DNA of 32,958 nucleotides, taken from positions 1 to 32,958 of the forward strand of contig JAJQDY010000061.1 in assembly GCA_021201965.1 (NCBI GenBank), in the 5' to 3' direction. Below are positions 26,163-32,958 of the stretch, piece after piece. A program made the position numbers and the translations under genes. The stretch comes from Phascolarctobacterium sp. (lineage in GTDB: Bacteria > Bacillota > Negativicutes > Acidaminococcales > Acidaminococcaceae). The notes under the pieces are model-generated. The model had not been told where the DNA came from. It saw only the letters and a program-made list of their open reading frames with translations, and did not search any database. Numbering within the stretch: position 1 is the stretch's first letter; every line of letters begins with the position of its first letter.

Positions 26163-28269
26163 TGCCACGGTATCTCCTTTTATAATCAAGTGCCAAGTTT
26201 ACAGCAGATGCAAATATAATAACTGCAATTATCCCTAAAATTACACCGCCAACATACCCATCCAAGGCACGTATAAGACTCATTATAACTGGTGTACGCA
26301 TATGGCAAAAAGTTTCAACCAATGCACCCTGCCCTATAATTGCACCACAGGATAATATAAACTGCCAGAGTCTTGGCGCTCCCCTATATGCGGCAAATGC
26401 TGCCATAAAGAAAGCCGGATGCCCGATCATAAATTCCTTTTCCCGTGGACGAGCATATATTATTTGTTCTAACAACAAGCGTATTTTTATTTCAATCGCA
26501 GGTACGGGAACCCCTCCTGTGTGCCCACTGCGTCCGACGAAGTAGTAAGCCATGAAAATCAACACTCCAAAGAAAATAAGCTGCTTAAAGCTTACTGCCG
26601 TCCTTAAAAGTTCGTCAATCCTGTCCGCTAGCAACGCTCCGTCTTTTCCAGCGACACCTAAAAGATCATATCTCTTGATATAGAGCAGTGCAAATAATAT
26701 CACGGGCAATATGAAAGTAAGTTTCACGCCCCGGTAAATATCAATCTCAAGTAAAAAGCGGCTATCAGTAAGAATGGCAGACAAAAAAGCCGCCCCTATC
26801 AAAGAAAGAAGCACTGCAAGCCCCAATTGCCATATACTACGAAACAGAATCACACACAGACTTTCCTTACCGCCTTCATATTTATCCCAAATATCCAAAA
26901 TCACACTCATGGAAAGAACCGGAAAAATAACGGCCGTCATTAAAGCTGTCAGTTGTCGTAGCATAAGCCCTCGCCAAAACAACAGCAAGCTGACTGCAGC
27001 GCACACCGCTACCGCCCATAGGATAATCTGGGTCCGAGTTTTCATACTCCAAAGCATGGATAAATATAAAGCAGCTCCGGCGAAAGCTGCGGCAATTATA
27101 GGAATAAGTACAATCTTATTGGGGAAATAAACCGTTCCATTCACTTCAGGATTAACAAAGACACTGACCTCACCTATTTTGTATCCTCTGTCTTTGACAT
27201 TCTGCGCAATATTTTTCACATATTCCAAATTCATGTCCATCAGGCTCTTATCTCCTTTAGCTATAAAAAATGGCCTGATATAGTTGATGCGTATATTACG
27301 TTCCTCATCAGTAAGCGCCCAGCGCCTCAAAGCTTCCGCCACAGGAATCCTTTTCTGCTCCAAAGGATCAATAACATATGAACGGATGGCGTTACAGTAA
27401 ACCGCTTCTGCAAGAGGAATGAGTCCTTCTATACGGGCAAACTGCAACTGTGTATAATGCTCAAGCAATACCAGTTTCAATCCATTCGGAACTGAAAAAG
27501 CATTCATCTTGTCTGCTGTGTATCTTATATTATCAGGATAGCCCAGTACTTCATTGCCACATGGCATATACGCCGTAATTTTATCCTTAAAACCTTCAAT
27601 ACGTTTAAAAACGCTGTCAATCTGTCCCTTGTTAACAACTGTGTAATTGTGAGGACGTACTATTATCTTAAATCCCATTGCAGCCACTTTGCGCATATCA
27701 GCAGTAGAAATTCCTAAAGGAGCCTGCCACAGTCCCAGCGGCTCATCGAATTTATCATCCGCTACAAGCGGCGTACTTCCAGACACTTTTACTATCCTAG
27801 GTTCTGTCCCTATAAGTTCAACCCTGCTTTCTCCATAACGCAGGCGCAAATCTTCCAGTGTCTCATCAAAGGACTTTTTATCGTTTCCTTCAGCCACATA
27901 AACAGAGTTTTTATCCAGTTTTTCATCGCTCATTATCGACGCAAAAATACCGCCACTACTACCCAAAAGCGCTGCCTCGCGCAATTTACTACCTTCAGCA
28001 GCAAAAAGCACACCGTTCTTCGACATTCTATCCAGAGTACTGTCAAAAACCATCAGAGTAGTAATACCGGCATCCCTAAAAGAAGCCATGACATCATCTT
28101 CCGCAAGCCCTTCCAATGCGGCTAGCTTACGCAGATTTTCATATTCCATGGCCATTTCTACGGTATCGTTCTTATTTTCAATTTCATAACGTATCCAATT
28201 CAGCCACAAGGCGCAACAAAGCCCGAGCAATATAACTGCTACAAGCACTGGATTATAGCGGCTTTTCAT
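26155..28269 (-). CDS. DUF5693-type multi-pass membrane protein of unknown function
   Basis: A 704-residue protein I place in the DUF5693 group from memory, partly on its neighbours. It has one N-terminal helix (about 7-24), a large extracytoplasmic domain (about 30-385) with alpha/beta character (AALEGLAEDDVMASFRDAG, MGFKIIVRPHNY, VLLEHYTQLQFARIEGL; TIM-barrel-like in look), then about nine C-terminal helices (about 390-695). No catalytic signature is recognised. ATG 28269 has AAGGTG upstream. It overlaps csaB by 8 bases, so its role is probably in making, exporting or attaching the polymer that CsaB pyruvylates (inference). It starts 26 bases after prfB. Confidence 0.85.
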   Translation of the reverse strand: MKSRYNPVLVAVILLGLCCALWLNWIRYEIENKNDTVEMAMEYENLRKLAALEGLAEDDVMASFRDAGITTLMVFDSTLDRMSKNGVLFAAEGSKLREAALLGSSGGIFASIMSDEKLDKNSVYVAEGNDKKSFDETLEDLRLRYGESRVELIGTEPRIVKVSGSTPLVADDKFDEPLGLWQAPLGISTADMRKVAAMGFKIIVRPHNYTVVNKGQIDSVFKRIEGFKDKITAYMPCGNEVLGYPDNIRYTADKMNAFSVPNGLKLVLLEHYTQLQFARIEGLIPLAEAVYCNAIRSYVIDPLEQKRIPVAEALRRWALTDEERNIRINYIRPFFIAKGDKSLMDMNLEYVKNIAQNVKDRGYKIGEVSVFVNPEVNGTVYFPNKIVLIPIIAAAFAGAALYLSMLWSMKTRTQIILWAVAVCAAVSLLLFWRGLMLRQLTALMTAVIFPVLSMSVILDIWDKYEGGKESLCVILFRSIWQLGLAVLLSLIGAAFLSAILTDSRFLLEIDIYRGVKLTFILPVILFALLYIKRYDLLGVAGKDGALLADRIDELLRTAVSFKQLIFFGVLIFMAYYFVGRSGHTGGVPVPAIEIKIRLLLEQIIYARPREKEFMIGHPAFFMAAFAAYRGAPRLWQFILSCGAIIGQGALVETFCHMRTPVIMSLIRALDGYVGGVILGIIAVIIFASAVNLALDYKRRYRGND

Positions 28270-28295
28270 AAGCTACACCTTTTCCATCAGGTTTC

Positions 28296-29403
28296 TTAAC
28301 CCTTCTTTTGCAGACTGCGAAGATAGCTTTCCACAAACCTCATGAGATTTCCATCCATGACATCCTGAATATTACCTGTCTCCTCACCTGTACGGTGATC
28401 TTTCACCATCGTATACGGCTGAAAAACATATGATCTTATCTGACTGCCCCATTCAATGGCGTGATATTCTCCTGCAATATCGTCAATTAAAGCATCCTGC
28501 TTCCGTTTTTCATATTCGTACAATTTGGCACGCAGAAGCTGTAGGCAGCGTTCACGGTTTTGTATCTGGGAACGCTCATTTTGACACTGAACCACAATGC
28601 CTGTGGGCATATGTGTCATGCGCACTGCAGATGATGTCTTATTTACATGCTGTCCACCCGCACCACTTGAACGATATGTGTCAATGCGCACATCATCCAT
28701 ATTAATGTTTACAACTACGGTATCATCAATTTCCGGCATCACATCAAGAGCGGCAAAAGAAGTATGACGCCTAGCATTAGCGTCAAATGGAGAAATTCTC
28801 ACCAGACGGTGCACGCCTTTTTCCGACTTCAAAAAGCCATAAGCATTCCGGCCGTTAATCTGGAATGTTGCACTCTTTATGCCGGCCTCATCACCAGGCT
28901 GTAAATCCAAAAGTTCAATAGTAAAACCATTCTGCTCCGCAAAACGCGTAAACATGCGCAATAGCATGGATGTCCAATCCTGAGCTTCAGTACCTCCTGC
29001 ACCAGAGTGCAGAGTTAGGATTGCATTATTTGCATCATATTCACCACTTAGCGACATACCGAGCTCTAAATGCTCAGCATCTGCCTGAGCTCTCTGCAAC
29101 AGGCTATCCATTTCAGCAACCAGGCTGTCATCATTCTCCTCGGTTGCCATTTCCCATAAAACATCTAAATCATCAAGTTCATTGGAAAGTTTGTGGAAGC
29201 CGTCTACTTCGTTTTTAAGTCCATTAACATCCTGAGATGTTTTCTGGGCTTTTTCAGGATCATCCCAAAAAGAGGGATCCCCCATTCTATGTTCTAATTC
29301 TGAAATTCTGTCCTCTTTAGCAGCAATGTCAAAGAGATCCCCTCATTTCTTCCAGTTTTGCCTTTAATCTAGCTATTTCAGGCCTATATTCATCCAGTAG
29401 CAT
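28296..29403 (-). CDS. prfB: Peptide chain release factor 2, with programmed +1 frameshift
   Basis: RF2 recognises UAA and UGA stop codons. Translation starts at ATG 29403 (MLLDEYRPEIARLKAKL), runs 24 codons to an in-frame TGA at 29329-29331, and continues in the +1 frame (DIAAKEDRISELEHRMGDPSFWDD) to 28296, for about 368 residues in all, the normal RF2 length. Anticodon region RISPFDANARR carries the SPF tripeptide for UGA recognition, and the GGQ hydrolysis motif is in SSGAGGQHVNKTSSAVR. The gene follows secA by 38 bases and precedes the DUF5693 gene. An ATG-initiated reading of only 28296-29285 misses the true N terminus. Confidence 0.97.
29328..29343 (-). promoter_or_regulatory. prfB programmed frameshift site
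   Basis: On the minus strand AGGGG-ATCT-CTT-TGA-C: a Shine-Dalgarno-like AGGGG shortly before the slippery CTT, then TGA followed by C, a poor termination context. It matches the classical prfB arrangement in which low RF2 lets the ribosome slip +1 from CUU to UUU, giving autoregulation. Confidence 0.95.
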
Positions 29404-29441
29404 TCCCTCACAACCTTTCTCCTCTTATACATGCAAACCTT

Positions 29442-31961
29442 TTATTTCTTCTTACCGCAACAGTTTTTATATTTCTTTCCGCTGCCGCAGGGACATGGAT
29501 CATTACGCCCTACATCATCCTTCTTAACAAACGGCCGATTCACGCCATCATCACCTGCAGGGTTATTTGTGGAAGCATTTTCCAAATGGTCCTCCACTGT
29601 AGGTTGAGTAACCACATTTACCCTATAGATGTACCGCACCACATCATCCTGTATTGCATCAATCATAGCTTCGAACATATCATAAGCTTCAAATTTATAT
29701 TCCACCAAAGGATCTTTCTGGCCATAAGCCCTGAGACCAACGCCTTCTCTAAGCATATCCATGGAATCCAAATGCTCCATCCAGTGGTTATCAACAACTT
29801 TTAACATAACAAGATTTTCCAGTTCGCGCATAATGTCGCTGCCAATCGCTTCTTTGCGTTTCTCATAATGTTCAACAGCTAAATTGTGTAGGAATTCATC
29901 CAACTCTTCACGGCTGAGGTTCTGCAAATATTCAATGGTTAGCATACCTTTTGGAGCATAAAATTCTTCTGCATAGTTAATGAGAGCTTTTAAATCCCAA
30001 TCTTCAGAATAAACTTCTGGTGGCGCATACATAGCCATAGTCCTGTCAGCAACTTTACTAGCCATTTCCATTATGTTCTCGCGCAAATCAGCCTGCTGAA
30101 GGATTTTTTTACGTTGGCTGTAAATAACCTCGCGCTGCTGGTTCATTACATCGTCATATTCCAAAACGTGCTTACGGATACTGAAATTATGCGCTTCTAC
30201 CTTTTTTTGGGCATTCTCAATGGATTTTGTCACCAGTGAATGTTCAATCGGCTCATCATCATCCATGCCCAATTTATCCATGATTCCTGCAATGTTATCA
30301 CTACCGAAAAGTCGCATCAGATCATCTTCAAGGGAAAGAAAAAATTTGGAAGAACCGGGATCGCCCTGACGGGCGCAACGTCCGCGCAACTGGTTATCAA
30401 TACGTCTACTTTCATGACGCTCAGTGCCTATAATATGCAACCCGCCCAGTTCAGGAACACCCTCTCCTAATACAATATCAGTACCGCGTCCAGCCATATT
30501 GGTAGCAATTGTAACAGCCCCGTACTGTCCAGCACCAGAAATAATTTCTGCTTCTTTTTCATGATACTTAGCATTCAAAACATTATGGGAAATACCACGG
30601 CGTTTGAGCATTGCTGAAAGCTCTTCCGACTGCGCAATGGAAGTAGTTCCCACAAGAACTGGTCGACCCGACTCATGGCAGGCCGTAATTTCATTTACCG
30701 CAGCTTTATATTTTGCAAGTTTCGTTTTGTAAATAACATCCGGCGAATCCGTACGAATCATTGGCTTATTAGTTGGAATTACCACAACGCTCAGATTATA
30801 TATCTTTTGGAATTCCTGTTCCTCTGTTTTAGCCGTACCGGTCATGCCAGAGAGTTTTTTATACATACGAAAATAATTCTGGAAAGTAATGGTTGCCAAT
30901 GTCTGGCTTTCACGCTCAACCTTGACTCCTTCCTTAGCTTCTATTGCCTGGTGCATGCCCCCTGAAAAACGACGTCCGAACATCAATCGTCCAGTAAATT
31001 CGTCAACAATGATAACTTCGCCGTCTTTTACCACATAATCACGATCACGGTGCATCAAGGATTTGGCCTTCAAAGCGGCCATAAGCTGATGGGAAAAATC
31101 CACGCCGTGTTCACTATCATACATATTCTTTATACCCAGCATTTTTTCTGCTTTGGCAATACCAACCTCCGTAGGTGCAACCTGCCTCTGCTTTTCATCG
31201 ACGGTATAGTCTCCGCCTTCCTCCATATTGCTTACAACGTGGGCCAAAACCCGATACAAATCCGTAGATTTTTCGCCAGGACCTGAAATAATGAGCGGCG
31301 TACGGGCTTCATCAATAAGAATGCTGTCCACCTCATCAACTATGCAATAATTCAATCCACGCTGTACCATCTGATCCTCACTGACAACCATATTATCGCG
31401 CAGATAATCAAAGCCGAATTCATTATTCGTTCCATACGTAATATCTGCAGCATAAGCCGCTTTCCGTTCTGGAAAATCCATATCATGAATGATTAGACCT
31501 ACAGAAAATCCCAAAAAATTATAAATTCTGCCCATATCAATGCTGTCACGCTTGGCCAGATAATCGTTTACCGTCACAATATGCACGCCTTCACCCGTTA
31601 ACGCATTCAAATAAGCCGGCAGGGTTGCTACAAGGGTTTTACCTTCGCCCGTGCGCATTTCAGCAATTTTCGCACGGTGCAGCACTACGCCGCCAACCAA
31701 CTGTACATCAAAATGGCGCAGGCCCGTCACGCGGCGTGAAACCTCACGTACAACAGCAAAAGCTTCGGGGAGAATATCATCCAAGGTTTCTCCCTTCTGC
31801 AGTCGCAGCTTAAACTCCGTTGTCTTAGCTGCGAGTTTTGCCGAACTCAAGCTTTCTGTTTCCTTTTCAAGACTATTTATTTTATCAACAATAACGCTAA
31901 TATTTTTTAATTCTTTTTCATTAGGATCGCCAAAAATCTTTTTCAAAATGCTTTCCAGCAA
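29442..31961 (-). CDS. secA: Preprotein translocase ATPase SecA
   Basis: Motor ATPase that drives unfolded preproteins through SecYEG. The 839-residue protein starts [18 protein letters not shown], has Walker A GEGKT (105-109), [19 protein letters not shown] (landmark [11 protein letters not shown]), the preprotein-binding region [15 protein letters not shown]2 motif [12 protein letters not shown], and the C-terminal zinc-binding SEC-C motif [14 protein letters not shown] chose a TTG start at 31961, 8 bases after AAGGAG. The upstream in-frame GTG at 31970 overlaps that Shine-Dalgarno sequence and cannot be used well. It is preceded by its own promoter (32021-32049). Confidence 0.97.
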   Translation of the reverse strand: MLESILKKIFGDPNEKELKNISVIVDKINSLEKETESLSSAKLAAKTTEFKLRLQKGETLDDILPEAFAVVREVSRRVTGLRHFDVQLVGGVVLHRAKIAEMRTGEGKTLVATLPAYLNALTGEGVHIVTVNDYLAKRDSIDMGRIYNFLGFSVGLIIHDMDFPERKAAYAADITYGTNNEFGFDYLRDNMVVSEDQMVQRGLNYCIVDEVDSILIDEARTPLIISGPGEKSTDLYRVLAHVVSNMEEGGDYTVDEKQRQVAPTEVGIAKAEKMLGIKNMYDSEHGVDFSHQLMAALKAKSLMHRDRDYVVKDGEVIIVDEFTGRLMFGRRFSGGMHQAIEAKEGVKVERESQTLATITFQNYFRMYKKLSGMTGTAKTEEQEFQKIYNLSVVVIPTNKPMIRTDSPDVIYKTKLAKYKAAVNEITACHESGRPVLVGTTSIAQSEELSAMLKRRGISHNVLNAKYHEKEAEIISGAGQYGAVTIATNMAGRGTDIVLGEGVPELGGLHIIGTERHESRRIDNQLRGRCARQGDPGSSKFFLSLEDDLMRLFGSDNIAGIMDKLGMDDDEPIEHSLVTKSIENAQKKVEAHNFSIRKHVLEYDDVMNQQREVIYSQRKKILQQADLRENIMEMASKVADRTMAMYAPPEVYSEDWDLKALINYAEEFYAPKGMLTIEYLQNLSREELDEFLHNLAVEHYEKRKEAIGSDIMRELENLVMLKVVDNHWMEHLDSMDMLREGVGLRAYGQKDPLVEYKFEAYDMFEAMIDAIQDDVVRYIYRVNVVTQPTVEDHLENASTNNPAGDDGVNRPFVKKDDVGRNDPCPCGSGKKYKNCCGKKK

Positions 31962-32020
31962 AACAATCACTCCTTAAAAAATAGCGAAAAAACACTCGAC
32001 TTAATAATTAATTATATCAA

Positions 32021-32049
32021 AAGCGTTTGATAAATACAAGGTTTCAGGT
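32021..32049 (-). promoter_or_regulatory. secA promoter
   Basis: Minus-strand TTGTAT (32044-32049), 17-base spacer, perfect TATAAT (32021-32026), with an extended -10 TGA just upstream of TATAAT. It lies about 60 bases before the secA start and may drive secA-prfB and genes beyond. Confidence 0.75.
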
Positions 32050-32143
32050 ACTTTTCAGCAAACTTTGATATTATATTTTAATAAGTAATAAATGTTGTAA
32101 TACAATTGCACCCAGTAAATTTTTCTGTTCCTAAAAGTAAGAG

Positions 32144-32165
32144 GCGCAGGTTTAAAATCCTACGC
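32144..32165 (-). terminator. Weak hairpin after hpf, possible terminator
   Basis: A 7-bp stem on the minus strand (GCGTAGG with CCTGCGC, one G-U pair; 32159-32165 with 32144-32150) has an 8-base A/T loop, followed by CTCTTACTTTT. The T-tract is interrupted, so termination may be partial, letting hpf transcripts read into secA. Confidence 0.45.
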
Positions 32166-32192
32166 TAATATATTATTTACTGAAGTTGTATT

Positions 32193-32732
32193 TCATTTGA
32201 ATTCTGGCGACAATAGTCCATACTTACCGTCCTTACGGCGATATACTACATTAGTATCTCCAATATCTGGATCATAGAAGACAAAAAAGTCATGATTTAA
32301 AAGGTTCATCTGCAAGATAGCTTCTTCAACTGTCATAGGGTGAAGCACAAACCTTTTATTCTTAACAATTTCAAATTCTCCATTTTCTTCTTCACCGTTT
32401 ACTTCATCTGGCACAACTGTTCCTGCATCAGTAAAATTATTATATTTTCTCTTCATAAGGCGAGTCTTATGCTTACGGATTTGCCGCTCAATCTTTTCCA
32501 CTGCCAAATCAATGGAAGAATACATGTCTTTCGTCGACTCCTGCGCGCGCAGCAAAATGCCACTGGCAGCCACCGTTATTTCAACAATATGGTTCTCCTT
32601 CTCTACTTTCAGAACTGCAATGATATCTCCAACCGTTTTAAATTGTTTGGTAATTCTTACAACTTTTTTTTCGACATAATCTTTAAGGGCCGGCGTAATA
32701 TCAATGTTTCTTCCTTTTACATTAACGCTCAT
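32193..32732 (-). CDS. hpf: Ribosome hibernation-promoting factor, long form
   Basis: A 179-residue long HPF: an N-terminal HPF/YfiA domain (about 1-100, MSVNVKGRNIDITPALKDYVEKK) that blocks the decoding centre, a variable acidic linker (about 100-125), and a C-terminal dimerisation domain (FVLHPMTVEEAILQMNLLNHDFFVF and NVVYRRKDGKYGL, cited by landmarks MTVEEAILQMNLL and YRRKDGKYGL). The long form alone makes 100S ribosome dimers in stationary phase. ATG 32732 has GGGAGGA about 7 bases upstream. It heads hpf-secA-prfB, an order common in Firmicutes. The insertion-like repeat ends 172 bases upstream; no convincing promoter was found in between. Confidence 0.96.
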   Translation of the reverse strand: MSVNVKGRNIDITPALKDYVEKKVVRITKQFKTVGDIIAVLKVEKENHIVEITVAASGILLRAQESTKDMYSSIDLAVEKIERQIRKHKTRLMKRKYNNFTDAGTVVPDEVNGEEENGEFEIVKNKRFVLHPMTVEEAILQMNLLNHDFFVFYDPDIGDTNVVYRRKDGKYGLLSPEFK

Positions 32733-32903
32733 AAATCATTCCTCCCGATGCAGTCAAAGTCCCAGAGTTCCCTCTGCACTTATAATTTTTGGGCTTAGCA
32801 AGAAATTCCCTGCTCTTCATTGCATTCTTTGCATAAATTTTTCATTTCTATCACAGAACTGTAATATTTTTAATAATACTATTTACCACAGAATATCATA
32901 ACT

Positions 32904-32958
32904 AAAATTGCAAGTGCAAGTTGAACACATCCGTGTAAAAGTTTAATAGAGTCCAGCT
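32904..32958 (-). mobile_element. Insertion-sequence-end-like repeat, right copy (inverted)
   Basis: Inverted copy of 117-171 with a single mismatch over 55 bases, running to the window edge. The tip is at 32904 and the element would extend beyond the window, upstream of hpf. Confidence 0.65.

Overview
The window looks like a chromosomal segment of a low-to-mid GC diderm Firmicute (class Negativicutes; an Acidaminococcaceae/Phascolarctobacterium-like relative is my best guess from protein flavour, not checked against a database). Support comes from the mix of Firmicute traits (a perfect CIRCE operator before groES, Shine-Dalgarno sites near AGGAGG, GTG and TTG starts, an ANTAR regulator) with envelope genes (csaB, a DUF5693-type membrane protein, ftsEX, an EnvC/LytM protein, a CtpA protease) in an order I associate with Negativicutes. 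Nearly all genes are housekeeping genes, and I see no phage, CRISPR array, toxin-antitoxin or defence island. No rRNA or tRNA gene was recognised.

Layout. 1-171: edge of a repeated element with a large perfect hairpin. 193-1683: a degraded GadC-like amino-acid antiporter pseudogene (-). 1989-3530: guaA (-). 3717-5677: groES-groEL (-) behind a CIRCE operator. 6044-8010: a PdtaS/EutW-type histidine kinase and ANTAR response regulator (-), preceded by tandem perfect DnaA boxes. 8114-10731: tsaE-tsaB-rimI-tsaD (-), the t6A tRNA-modification module. 10784-14460: acpS-nnr-amidase-GerMN lipoprotein (-). 14461-14998: a 538-base gap with divergent promoters and a possible gene remnant. 14999-15550: gamma-carbonic anhydrase-like protein (+). 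15637-16848: NamZ-type exo-muramidase (-). 17013-20731: potABCD polyamine importer (+). 20808-29403: a long minus-strand run prfB-DUF5693-csaB-ftsE-ftsX-envC-ctpA-arsC-like. 29442-31961: secA (-). 32193-32732: long-form hpf (-). 32904-32958: an inverted copy of the left-edge repeat.

How the genes fit together. Two groups concern the envelope. The first is NamZ, AmiC-type amidase and GerMN lipoprotein (peptidoglycan turnover). The second is csaB-DUF5693-ftsEX-envC-ctpA (cell-wall polymer pyruvylation and anchoring, septal hydrolase activation, proteolytic control). Another set concerns translation and proteostasis: hpf, secA, prfB with its autoregulatory frameshift, groESL and the t6A genes. 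The inverted repeats at the two edges have the look of insertion-sequence ends pointing outward, so the window probably corresponds to a contig bounded by multicopy elements.

The least ordinary observations are the tandem DnaA boxes away from any visible origin, the terminator-like hairpin just before tsaE, the multiply broken antiporter, the repeat-bounded edges, and the uncharacterised DUF5693 gene inside an envelope operon. I did not find a convincing wholly new system.
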